Of a DNA stretch of 64,000 bases, positions 42,149-50,121 are shown one piece after another; position 1 is the stretch's first letter; each line of letters opens with the position of its first letter. Position numbers and translations under genes: made by a program. Below the pieces are notes generated by a model. It was given only the letters and a program-made list of their open reading frames with translations, had not been told where the DNA came from and searched no databases. This stretch comes from Dehalococcoidia bacterium (GTDB taxonomy: Bacteria > Chloroflexota > Dehalococcoidia > SpSt-223), in assembly GCA_025054935.1 (NCBI GenBank), contig JANWZD010000004.1, forward strand, positions 1 through 64,000, in the 5' to 3' direction.

Positions 42149-42787
42149 GTGGGGCTCACCTATTCGGGTGTCCATGCTGCCACCGAGGATCGCGAGGCGG
42201 TGGTCGCGGTGCTGACCGAGACGCTCGCATCGGGCGGCTACCGACGGCGGGAGGACCAGCCCCCGCCGCCGGGCGCCCCAGTCAATCGGTTCTTGGTGTC
42301 GCTTCCGCTCAACGGATGGACAACAGTTCTCCCCTCGAACGACCTCGACAGTCGAGAATATGCGTGGGCCGAAACGATTTCGAATCTCGGCTGCGCTGCG
42401 CTCTGGCTTTACCTGTACGACTCCAGCCTCCTGATGTATCGCTTATACCGCGGCGGTCACCTGCTCGACCGCTATCACTCGGCAGGCGGCGACCAGGTGG
42501 CGGTCGGCAATCCGCGCGCCTTCCGTCCGTTTCTCGTTGCGGGCGCCACGATCGAGGACCTCGATCGCGTGTTGCATCCTGAGCCCGAGGAGGCGCCCGC
42601 GCTCGAACAGCGCTACCTTGCCCTCGCCCGGCTGCTGGGGATCCAGACTGCCGCTACCTCCTACGCGCTCGCCGAGCGCGACCCCCTCCTCTTGCCGGGA
42701 GGACGGCAGACCTGGACCCTCGTTGAGTTTTGGTATGCCGGTTCGCCATCCCCGGGGCTGCCCAGCAGCGCATCGGCCGACGAGTAG
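42149..42787 (+). CDS. Conserved-looking hypothetical protein
   Basis: This 212-residue soluble protein has no recognised motif. It starts at GTG 42149, with GGGGAG nearby. The middle (residues about 55-115) has a pattern of hydrophobic strands, WTTVLPSNDLDSREYAW, then a helix, then LYLYDSSLLMYRLYRGGHLLDRY. This resembles small beta-sheet proteins that compare two copies of a quantity, but the resemblance is only structural intuition. It lies between the epimerase and a small membrane protein on the same strand. Confidence 0.62.
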   Translation: MGLTYSGVHAATEDREAVVAVLTETLASGGYRRREDQPPPPGAPVNRFLVSLPLNGWTTVLPSNDLDSREYAWAETISNLGCAALWLYLYDSSLLMYRLYRGGHLLDRYHSAGGDQVAVGNPRAFRPFLVAGATIEDLDRVLHPEPEEAPALEQRYLALARLLGIQTAATSYALAERDPLLLPGGRQTWTLVEFWYAGSPSPGLPSSASADE

Positions 42788-42840
42788 CACCTTGAAGCAC
42801 CGCAACTCGGTCGACCATAATCTCCGGAGGAGGCAAGCGG

Positions 42841-43143
42841 ATGGCGAAGCGGACGGCGCCGGGTCGAACTGCGCCGAAGCGACGAAAAGAGCGGCGGCCG
42901 TTCATCCCTCCCGGAACGGTTATCAACCCGGTTGAGCCCGCTGTGCCCCCGGAGCCAGTGCCGACCCTTGTGCCCTCGCCGTCAACGCGCAGCCGTGCCG
43001 CGGCGAAGGACCGCCTTCCCCGCTTTGGCCTTCCGCTCAACACGGATTATTCGTACGTCGCTCGCGATCTGCGCCGCATCCTGATCCTCACCGGCATCAT
43101 TGTCGGCGTGATGATCGCCCTCACCTTCGTCCTGCCGGGATAG
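42841..43143 (+). CDS. Small single-pass membrane protein
   Basis: This 100-residue protein has a basic, Pro-rich N-terminal half (Lys/Arg run at 13-19) and one membrane helix near the C-terminus (LILTGIIVGVMIALTFVL, about 80-97). The topology would put the basic part in the cytoplasm. A CGGAGGAGG ribosome site precedes the ATG. I do not recognise the family; such proteins are common in Chloroflexota. Confidence 0.65.
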   Translation: MAKRTAPGRTAPKRRKERRPFIPPGTVINPVEPAVPPEPVPTLVPSPSTRSRAAAKDRLPRFGLPLNTDYSYVARDLRRILILTGIIVGVMIALTFVLPG

Positions 43144-43288
43144 CAGCCCACGAGAAGGATGCGGCGAGCGCTCGTCTCTCAGCGTAGCCTGCCGGCCGTC
43201 CCCTTCTCGATGTCAGAGAGACCGCGCAGCAGCGCTGCAGCCGGCTGGTGAGATTCTCCCGGCGGGGAGGATAATGCCCGCTGGAACG

Positions 43289-46200
43289 TTAGCCGCGCGC
43301 GCCTGTCGCTGAGTGATGGCCGGAGACGCGTTCGGCTGGCGACTCGTGCACTTCGCCCTGCTCGATCATCTCGGCCTTGAGCTTGGCGGACAGCGGTTTC
43401 GGCATCACCTTCCGGAACTTGGGACGCCAGCGCGACCAATCGGCGAGCAGCTGAGCGGCGCGCGGGCTGCCGGTCGCGGCAAGATGGGCTTCCACCATCT
43501 CGCGCAGGCGGTGGGCGTCACGGCCGGTCACTTCGTGCAATTCGACCAGTTCGTGATTGACACGCTGCTCAAAGTCGCCGAATTCATCGAGGACATAGGC
43601 GATGCCGGCGCTCATTCCGGCCCCAAAATTGCGGCCGGTCCGGCCGAGGACGACGACGAGGCCGCTCGTCATGTACTCGCAGCCATGGTCGCCGACCCCT
43701 TCGACAACGGCCTCAGCGCCGCTGTTGCGGACAGCAAAGCGCTCGCCGGCCCGCCCCGCAACGAACAGCCGTCCGCTCGTCGCGCCGTAGAGGCAGGTGT
43801 TGCCGACGATCACATTTTCGTGCCAAGGATAGCGTGCTTCGGCCGGCGGCTTGACGATCAATTCGCCGCCGGAGAGCCCTTTGCCGACATAGTCGTTCGC
43901 TTCGCCGGTGAGGACAAGGCGGACTCCCGGGGCGCAGAAGGCGCCGAAGCTCTGCCCCGCTGTGCCCGTGAAGTGCACTTCGATCGTGCCGGGAGGCAGC
44001 CCTTCCTTCCCCCAGCGCCGCGTTACCGCGTAGGAGAGTTGCGTTCCGAGCGCGCGGTGGACGTTGCGCACCGCGTAGGAGAGGGTCACCGGCTCCCCGC
44101 GCTCAATGGCGGGGGCAGCGTCGCGGACGATCTGCAGGTCCAGCGGCGTATCGCCCCGGTCGTTGCGCTCGAGGACGCGCCGTCGCGGCCGCTCGTTCGA
44201 CGGGTCGACGTCGCTGAGGAGCCGGGAGAGGTCGAGCATGGCTGCGCGCGCCGGGAGGCCCTCCGTGCGCTGCCGCAGCAGCGACACCCGCCCGATAATC
44301 TCGTCAAGCGAGCGGTAGCCGAGCTTCGCCAGCCACTCGCGGACGTCTTGGGCGAGATGACGGAAGTAGTGAACGACTTGGTCGGGCGTTCCAGTGAACT
44401 TTGCCCGCAGGTCCTCGCGCTGCGTTGCGATGCCGGTTGGGCAGGTGTTCAGGTGGCATTGGCGCGCCATATCGCAGCCGATCGCAACGAGCGCGGCGGT
44501 GCCGAAGCCGAACTCTTCAGCGCCGAGCAGCGCCGCAATGATGACATCCCGGCCGGTCCGCAGCGCGCCGTCGGTGCGCAGGCTTACCCGGCCGCGGAGG
44601 TCGTTGAGGACCAGCACCTGCTGCGTCTCGGCAAGCCCGAGCTCCCAAGGGCAGCCGGCGTTCTTGATCGAAGAGAGGGGTGAGGCGCCGGTGCCGCCGG
44701 AGTGGCCGCTGATCAAGATATAGTCGGCATACGCCTTGGCGACCCCCGCGGCGATCGTCCCGACGCCCGTCTCAGCGACGAGCTTTACCCCAACCTTTGC
44801 CTCAGGATTGGCCTGCTTCAGGTCGTAGATCAGCTGGGCGAGGTCTTCAATGCTGTAGATGTCGTGGTGCGGCGGAGGCGAGATGAGCGGGATCCCCGGC
44901 ACAGCATGTCGCACCCGCGCAATAAAGTCGGACACCTTCGTGCCGGGGAGCTGGCCCCCTTCGCCCGGCTTCGAGCCTTGGGCCATCTTGATCTCGAGCT
45001 CCGTCGACATCGCGAGGTACTGGATCGTGACGCCGAAGCGCCCTGAGGCGACCTGCTTGATCTTGTTGTGAGCGATATCTCCGTTCGGGCGCGGCGCGTA
45101 GTTTTCCTCATCCTCGCCGCCCTCGCCCGAATTGCTGCGGGAGCCGAGCCGATTCATCGCGATCGCGAGCGTTGCATGCGCTTCCTTGCTGAGCGCGCCG
45201 AGCGACATCGCGGTGCTGATGAAGCGCGGCGTAATCGCCTCAATCGGCTCGACCTCTTCGATCGGGATCGGCGGACGATCCGAGACAATCTCCAGGAGGT
45301 CGCGCGGCGAGACGGGCGGATGGTCCTCCGCGATCCGACGGAACTCTTCGTAGAAGCTGTAGTCGCTCGTGTTGGCGGCACGCTGCATCGCTCGGACGAC
45401 CGGCTGCCCGAAGAGGTGATATTCGCCTTCGCGGCGATAACGGATAAAGCCGTGGTCTTTCAGCCGCGCTGGGGGGGTGGGGAACGCCTCGGCATGACGC
45501 GCCAGCACGTCCTCAGCGATCTCGCGGAAGCCGATGCCGCCGATCTGCGAGGGCGTCCCGGTGAAACACCGATCGATCACCTCTTGGCCGAGGCCGATCG
45601 CCTCGAAGATCTGCCCGCCGCGATAGCTCGTCACGGTGCTGATCCCCATCTTCGAGCAGATCTTCAGGAGCGCCTTCTCGCACGCATGGCGGAAGTTCTG
45701 TTCAGCTTGGTCAGCCGCTTCGGCGGCCTGCTCCGGGGTGGCGTTGCGAGGGATGGCGACTTGGCGCGCCGTCGCAAGCGCGAGGTACGGATTGACGGCG
45801 CTCGCTCCGTAGCCGATCAAGGTCGCCACGTGGTGCACTTCGAAGCAGTCGCCGCTCTCGACGACGATATCCGCGCGCATCCGCTTGCCGACACGGATCA
45901 AGTGGTGGTGGACGGCGCCAACGGCAAGCAGGCTCGGGATGGGGGCGCACTCCTCGGAAATCCGGCGGTCCGAGAGGATGAGGAGAGATGCGCCGTTGTC
46001 GACTTCGGCCTCGGCGCGCTGGCAAAGCCGCTCAATCGCTGCTTCAAGCCCGTCCGGTCCATCGCCGACGGGGAAAAGAATGTCGATGACCGCAGGGCGG
46101 AAGGCCGGCGCGTCCAGTTCTTTCAGCACGTCCAGCTCGGCGTCGAGAAGGACGGGCGTCTCGAGGTAGAGGAGGCGGGCATGCTCCGGCGTCTCGGTCA

Positions 46201-47857
46201 GGAAGCTCGCCTTCGCCCCGAGGTAGCCGTTGAGCGCCATCACGATCTGTTCGCGGAGCGGGTCGATCGGCGGGTTGGTGACCTGCGCGAACCGCTGGCG
46301 GAAGTAGTTGTAGAGCTGCCGCGGTTTCTGCGAGAGCACCGCGATTGGGGTGTCGTCTCCCATGGACCAGGTCGGGTCGGCCGCTTCCTCCGCCATCGTG
46401 AGGACGATTTGGCGCACCTCTTCGGCGGTGTAGCCGAATGCCGCTTGCAGCTGGGTGAGCGGCTCAGAGAGGGCAGGGACGCGGCCGTTGCGCGAGGCGC
46501 GCGCGGCGCGGTCGAAATCGACCCGATAGAGATGCTTGGCGACCCACTCGCCGTATGGCTGCTGGGAAGCGAGAAGGTCCTTGATGTCGTCGTTGCGGAG
46601 GAGCGCCTTGCGCTCGACATCGACCGCGATCATCTGCCCTGGCCCAAGCCGCCCTTTCTCTATGACGCGCGCCGGGTCGAGATCGACAATGCCGACCTCT
46701 GAGCCAAGGATGACCAGCCCGTCATCGGTCACCGTGTAGCGGGCGGGGCGCAAGCCGTTTCGATCGAGGACGGCGCCAACGATCGTCCCATCAGTGAACG
46801 CGAGCGCGGCCGGTCCGTCCCACGGCTCTTGGAGGCAGGCGTGATATTCATAGAACGCGCGCCACTCCGGCTTGAGGTTCGGCATGTTCTCCCAGGGCTC
46901 CGGGACCAGCATCGCCATGGCATGCAGGATGGAGCGGCCGGATTGTTCGAGCGTTTCGAGGACGTTGTCGAGGTTTGCCGAGTCCGACCCGCCAGGCTGG
47001 ATGATCGGGCAAAGCTCGCGCACGCGCTCACCCCAGACGGGCGATTCGAGGGCGCCTTCGCGGGCGCGGACCCAGTTTTGGTTGCCCTGAAGGGTGTTGA
47101 TCTCGCCGTTGTGGGCGAGCATGCGGAACGGTTGGGCAAGGAACCAATTCGGGAAGGTGTTCGTGCTGTAACGCTGGTGGAAGATGGCGAGTGGCGACTC
47201 GTAGTCCGGGTCGACAAGGTCGCGGTAGAACTCGGCGAGCTGCGGCGCGACGAACAGCCCCTTGTAGACCACCGTGCGCGAAGAGAAGGACGGCACGTAG
47301 AACCCGTCGATCCCCTCCTCGGCGGCAAGGCGCTCGATGGCCTTGCGCGCCAGGAACAGCCGCCGCTCGAAATCACGCGAGGAGAGCCCTGCCGGCCGCG
47401 CGATGAACACCTGCTGGATGTCGGGTCGGGTGCGGAATGCCTTCTCCCCGAGCACGGCGGGGTTGACGGGCACCTCGCGCCAGCCGAGCAGCGTCAACCC
47501 CTCGCGCGCAACGGCCTCAGCAATGATCGCCTTGATCCGGGGATGCCCCTCGCGCGGCAGGAAGAGCATGCCGACGCCGAGGTCACGAATGTCGGTGATG
47601 GAGCGGCCCAGCTTAGCAACTTCACGCAGGAACAGCTTCGCCGGCAGCGCCGTCGCGATCCCCGCGCCGTCGCCGCTTTTCGCATCGGCGTCGACCGCCC
47701 CGCGATGAGTGACATTGATGACGCTCTCAATCGCCTTGGCGACAATGTCGTGACTAGGCACACCCGTCGTCGTAGCGACAAAGCCGACGCCACAGGCGTC
47801 GTGCTCGAACCGCTCGTCGTAGAGCGTCGGGCCGGCAATGGAGGGTCGTCCACTCAT
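43289..47857 (-). CDS. gltB: Glutamate synthase large subunit (GOGAT alpha)
   Basis: This 1522-residue enzyme transfers the amide of glutamine to 2-oxoglutarate. The N-terminal nucleophile is Cys22 (DACGVGF), exposed after removal of a 21-residue propeptide. Then come the glutamine amidotransferase domain, the central domain, the FMN/2-oxoglutarate domain (SGHSGGTGASP) and the [3Fe-4S] motif CHLNTCPTG. The C-terminal right-handed beta-helix domain has Gly-rich repeats (GLSGGELIV). I choose the ATG at 47857; a GTG 15 nt upstream is possible. The small subunit gltD is not adjacent, so electron delivery must come from a distant gene, or the enzyme is a ferredoxin type. A strong promoter and a leader terminator precede it. 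Confidence 0.96.
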   Translation of the reverse strand: MSGRPSIAGPTLYDERFEHDACGVGFVATTTGVPSHDIVAKAIESVINVTHRGAVDADAKSGDGAGIATALPAKLFLREVAKLGRSITDIRDLGVGMLFLPREGHPRIKAIIAEAVAREGLTLLGWREVPVNPAVLGEKAFRTRPDIQQVFIARPAGLSSRDFERRLFLARKAIERLAAEEGIDGFYVPSFSSRTVVYKGLFVAPQLAEFYRDLVDPDYESPLAIFHQRYSTNTFPNWFLAQPFRMLAHNGEINTLQGNQNWVRAREGALESPVWGERVRELCPIIQPGGSDSANLDNVLETLEQSGRSILHAMAMLVPEPWENMPNLKPEWRAFYEYHACLQEPWDGPAALAFTDGTIVGAVLDRNGLRPARYTVTDDGLVILGSEVGIVDLDPARVIEKGRLGPGQMIAVDVERKALLRNDDIKDLLASQQPYGEWVAKHLYRVDFDRAARASRNGRVPALSEPLTQLQAAFGYTAEEVRQIVLTMAEEAADPTWSMGDDTPIAVLSQKPRQLYNYFRQRFAQVTNPPIDPLREQIVMALNGYLGAKASFLTETPEHARLLYLETPVLLDAELDVLKELDAPAFRPAVIDILFPVGDGPDGLEAAIERLCQRAEAEVDNGASLLILSDRRISEECAPIPSLLAVGAVHHHLIRVGKRMRADIVVESGDCFEVHHVATLIGYGASAVNPYLALATARQVAIPRNATPEQAAEAADQAEQNFRHACEKALLKICSKMGISTVTSYRGGQIFEAIGLGQEVIDRCFTGTPSQIGGIGFREIAEDVLARHAEAFPTPPARLKDHGFIRYRREGEYHLFGQPVVRAMQRAANTSDYSFYEEFRRIAEDHPPVSPRDLLEIVSDRPPIPIEEVEPIEAITPRFISTAMSLGALSKEAHATLAIAMNRLGSRSNSGEGGEDEENYAPRPNGDIAHNKIKQVASGRFGVTIQYLAMSTELEIKMAQGSKPGEGGQLPGTKVSDFIARVRHAVPGIPLISPPPHHDIYSIEDLAQLIYDLKQANPEAKVGVKLVAETGVGTIAAGVAKAYADYILISGHSGGTGASPLSSIKNAGCPWELGLAETQQVLVLNDLRGRVSLRTDGALRTGRDVIIAALLGAEEFGFGTAALVAIGCDMARQCHLNTCPTGIATQREDLRAKFTGTPDQVVHYFRHLAQDVREWLAKLGYRSLDEIIGRVSLLRQRTEGLPARAAMLDLSRLLSDVDPSNERPRRRVLERNDRGDTPLDLQIVRDAAPAIERGEPVTLSYAVRNVHRALGTQLSYAVTRRWGKEGLPPGTIEVHFTGTAGQSFGAFCAPGVRLVLTGEANDYVGKGLSGGELIVKPPAEARYPWHENVIVGNTCLYGATSGRLFVAGRAGERFAVRNSGAEAVVEGVGDHGCEYMTSGLVVVLGRTGRNFGAGMSAGIAYVLDEFGDFEQRVNHELVELHEVTGRDAHRLREMVEAHLAATGSPRAAQLLADWSRWRPKFRKVMPKPLSAKLKAEMIEQGEVHESPAERVSGHHSATGARG

Positions 47858-47871
47858 TTCTTCAATCCTCA

Positions 47872-47888
47872 CCCGATTGAGGATCGGG
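47872..47888 (-). promoter_or_regulatory. Hairpin next to the gltB ribosome site
   Basis: CCCGAT (47872-47877) and ATCGGG (47883-47888) form a 6-bp stem with a 5-nt loop. It ends about 15 nt before the ATG, beside the GAGGA ribosome site, and could tune translation. Confidence 0.4.
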
Positions 47889-47976
47889 CGACTGTAAGAT
47901 GCAACCCGCGTCTCAGTGGCGCTTTCCGAGGATCCCTCGTCAGAAAGGAGGCGCCGCAGCGCTCAGCCGGAAATGC

Positions 47977-48014
47977 AAAAAGGCGGAGATTTCCCCTTCC
48001 GGGAAAACCCCCGC
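47977..48014 (-). terminator. Intrinsic terminator inside the gltB leader (candidate attenuator)
   Basis: Minus strand: a 14-bp stem (48001-48014 with 47983-47996, three G-U pairs), a GGAA tetraloop, then C and five T (47977-47981). It begins about 42 nt after the predicted start of the gltB transcript and ends about 120 nt before the gltB ATG. The promoter at 48063-48091 points through it. Confidence 0.75.
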
Positions 48015-48062
48015 ACCACTGTGTCGCGGAGCCGGCGGTGCGTCGTTGCTCGCCCGTGCAAC

Positions 48063-48091
48063 AGTATACTGATTAGCGTGGCGATCGTCAA
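48063..48091 (-). promoter_or_regulatory. gltB promoter
   Basis: Minus strand: -35 TTGACG (48086-48091), exactly 17 nt, -10 TATACT (48063-48068). This is the closest match to consensus in the window apart from the atp and dppC promoters. The predicted start is near 48056. Confidence 0.82.
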
Positions 48092-48474
48092 TCTGTTCTG
48101 CGGGGCTGCCGCCGGCAGCAGCGATGACGACCGACGGGGCCTCCCGCAGCCGCGGCCGGCCGAGTGGGCACCGACCGCCGCCGCCCCGCTGCCAGAGGGG
48201 AGCTACCGCCTCCGCTAGCGGGCGGCACCGGTTCTGGGCACGGCGGACCTCGCTGGCCCGGCGGCCGATGCACTGCAGCGGCTCCTGCCTACAATCGCTG
48301 CTCTCGCGCTGATCCTGCGCGGCCCAACCGCCGAATGATCGACGAGACGCTCCTTGGGCGCATGGCGGCGCCCTTCCTGATGCGCGCTGTCTGCTCGCGT
48401 CGGATGCCGGCCATAGGGTGCGCGAAGACAACCCTGCCGCTGCGGTGCCGGCAATCGCGCTTCTTCAGGGTCGG

Positions 48475-49629
48475 CTAGGCGCTCTGACGCTCGCCGGGGA
48501 AACGCGGTCCGACGAGCCGGTAGAAGACCGGCCGAGCGCCGACCCGCTGGCCGCGCTCGTCGAACCGGATCTCGCTGCTCAGCCCGGGCGTCGGCCCGAG
48601 GGTGGTCAGCGCATGGGCGACGCTCTCGCGCGTCGGTTTCGCGCTCGCAGCAGCAGCAGCAATGGCGCGGAGGGCGACGCTGGTTGCCTCGTAGGCGAGC
48701 CCGGCTTGGGGGAGCGGATCGATCCCCCACGCCGCGCGGAACGCCTGGACGAAGCTGGCCGCTCCCAATTCGACCGGGTCGGCGGCGGGGAACGTAAGGA
48801 AGGCGAAGTCGGTCGGCGAGACATTCGCAAGCCGCGCAAAGCTCGGGTTCGCTGCTGCCGGCAGGGCAACAAAGGGCAGGCCAGGCGCAATACGCCGCAG
48901 TTCGGCATAGAGCGGGCCGCCGATATCCACCCCGCCGCCGTAGACGACGACATCCGGTCCGGCGGCGACAATCCGGCTGGCGTGGGGAAGGTAGTCCGGG
49001 ATCTCCCGGGGAAGGGTGTCGCCGAAGACAACAGAGCCGGCAGCGCGCCACCAGAGCGGCACCAATTCCTCGGCGGCGCGGCCGTTCGCCGAGTCGGTGA
49101 TCGCGATCGCGAGCTTTGTCGCACGGAAGCGCCGCGGGAGAAAATCGAGGAGCGCTCCCGCGAGGGTGGTGTCTGAGGGACCAAGGCGGTAGACCGCAGT
49201 CTGGTCGGTAAGCGAGTCAGCCGAGGCGAGGGTGAGAAACGCCACTCCTGCGCGGCGATATTCCGGAGCGGCCGAGGTGGCGGAGGCGCTTGCAGGATGC
49301 CCAACCACCGCGACCACGTCGGGGTCGATCGTCAGTTTGCGCGCCTGCTGGAGGCCGCCGGCAGCCTCATTCCGGTCGTCGTGGGCGAGAAGCTCGACGC
49401 GCCACCCATTCACCCCCCCAGCGAGGTTGAACTCTTTGATCGCTTGCTTGACTGCAAAAAGCAAGTTGTAGCCGACTTGGTGCTCCCGCCCGGAGAAGGG
49501 AGCGACGAGCCCAATCTTGACCGTGCCGCGCAGGGCGGTGTCGATCACGCGGCAAGCCGGCGTCGCCGCCGTCGCTGCTATCCCGGCAAGGAACGCCCGG
49601 CGTGAGAGTGATGGCGCACCTGAAGTCAT
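48475..49629 (-). CDS. ABC transporter substrate-binding protein, branched-chain amino acid (LivJ) type, Tat-exported lipoprotein
   Basis: This 384-residue periplasmic-binding protein (Peripla_BP_6 type) has a twin-arginine signal (SRRAFLAG at 9-16) ending in a lipobox-like TPAC with Cys26, so it is probably exported folded and lipidated. The mature part has the family's IGLVAPFSG start and GGVNGWRVELLAHDD. It likely binds an amino acid, amide or aromatic compound. No permease or ATPase gene is nearby. The ATG at 49629 follows a TACAAT -10 by only 9 nt without a Shine-Dalgarno, suggesting a leaderless mRNA. Confidence 0.88.
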   Translation of the reverse strand: MTSGAPSLSRRAFLAGIAATAATPACRVIDTALRGTVKIGLVAPFSGREHQVGYNLLFAVKQAIKEFNLAGGVNGWRVELLAHDDRNEAAGGLQQARKLTIDPDVVAVVGHPASASATSAAPEYRRAGVAFLTLASADSLTDQTAVYRLGPSDTTLAGALLDFLPRRFRATKLAIAITDSANGRAAEELVPLWWRAAGSVVFGDTLPREIPDYLPHASRIVAAGPDVVVYGGGVDIGGPLYAELRRIAPGLPFVALPAAANPSFARLANVSPTDFAFLTFPAADPVELGAASFVQAFRAAWGIDPLPQAGLAYEATSVALRAIAAAAASAKPTRESVAHALTTLGPTPGLSSEIRFDERGQRVGARPVFYRLVGPRFPGERQSA

Positions 49630-49638
49630 CGAGGGGGA

Positions 49639-49644
49639 ATTGTA
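49639..49644 (-). promoter_or_regulatory. -10 box giving a leaderless start for the binding-protein gene
   Basis: Minus strand TACAAT (49639-49644), 9 nt before the ATG, which is preceded by pyrimidines instead of a ribosome site. No -35 is visible. Confidence 0.55.
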
Positions 49645-49694
49645 GAAAGCGCGCCCGGGCGAGTCCCGCTCACTGCCGGCGGCTGCGCTGTCAG

Positions 49695-49958
49695 CTATTG
49701 CTCGACGATGCGCAGCTTGATGATGGTATCGGGGATATGCACGACCCCTTCGATGACGATCGAGCCGACCCGATAGCGGACCCGATACGGTCCGCCCGGC
49801 AGCCGCTCCGGTCCTTCCACCGGCGCACCGAGGAGAAGGAGTTCTCGCCGCAGTTCGCGCTCGGCTTCGACGACAGCGTGCGGCCGCTCGTAACGGCGGT
49901 TGTAGCGGGCGAGAATGGCCACAACGGCAGCGCGTTCTTCGTTCATCTGCTCTTCCAT
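49695..49958 (-). CDS. Small hypothetical protein
   Basis: An 87-residue protein starting at the ATG at 49958, with AAGGAAG 5-8 nt upstream; the frame is open further upstream but unlikely to be coding there. A helical, Arg/Glu-rich N-terminal half is followed by a small beta domain (RVRYRVGSIVIEGVVHI). No cysteine, membrane segment or known motif. It lies between two minus-strand genes and may form an operon with the PrpD-family gene 163 nt upstream. Confidence 0.65.
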   Translation of the reverse strand: MEEQMNEERAAVVAILARYNRRYERPHAVVEAERELRRELLLLGAPVEGPERLPGGPYRVRYRVGSIVIEGVVHIPDTIIKLRIVEQ

Positions 49959-50121
49959 CAACTCTTCCTTCGGCGAACAGACTTCAGGAGGCAGTCTGCT
50001 CCGCGGGCCTGGCCGCCGCAGGGGGGACCGTTGGAGCGCGACGCCCGCCTTGAGCGTGCCGCAGCGCGCCGCGGCTGCTGAAGGGGCCCCGCGAGGCGGC
50101 TGCCGCCGGGACGGCGAGCGA

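Larger units (their letters stand above)
47858..48474. other. gltB leader and upstream non-coding region
   Basis: About 617 nt lie upstream of gltB. They contain a strong minus-strand promoter, an intrinsic terminator inside the leader and a small hairpin next to the ribosome site (listed separately). The remaining 380 nt hold a plus-strand TACAAT box (48290-48295) followed by a 47-codon frame (48335-48478) without a ribosome site, which I do not call as a gene. Confidence 0.55.

Noticed and set aside
45068-46702. A 544-codon plus-strand frame opposite gltB
   Set aside because: Shadow of gltB, with no ribosome site or family resemblance.
47919-48017. A short GTG-started frame spanning the gltB leader terminator as an attenuation leader peptide
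   Set aside because: It lacks Glu and Gln and has no ribosome site, so amino-acid-sensing attenuation is not supported; only the hairpin itself is reported.
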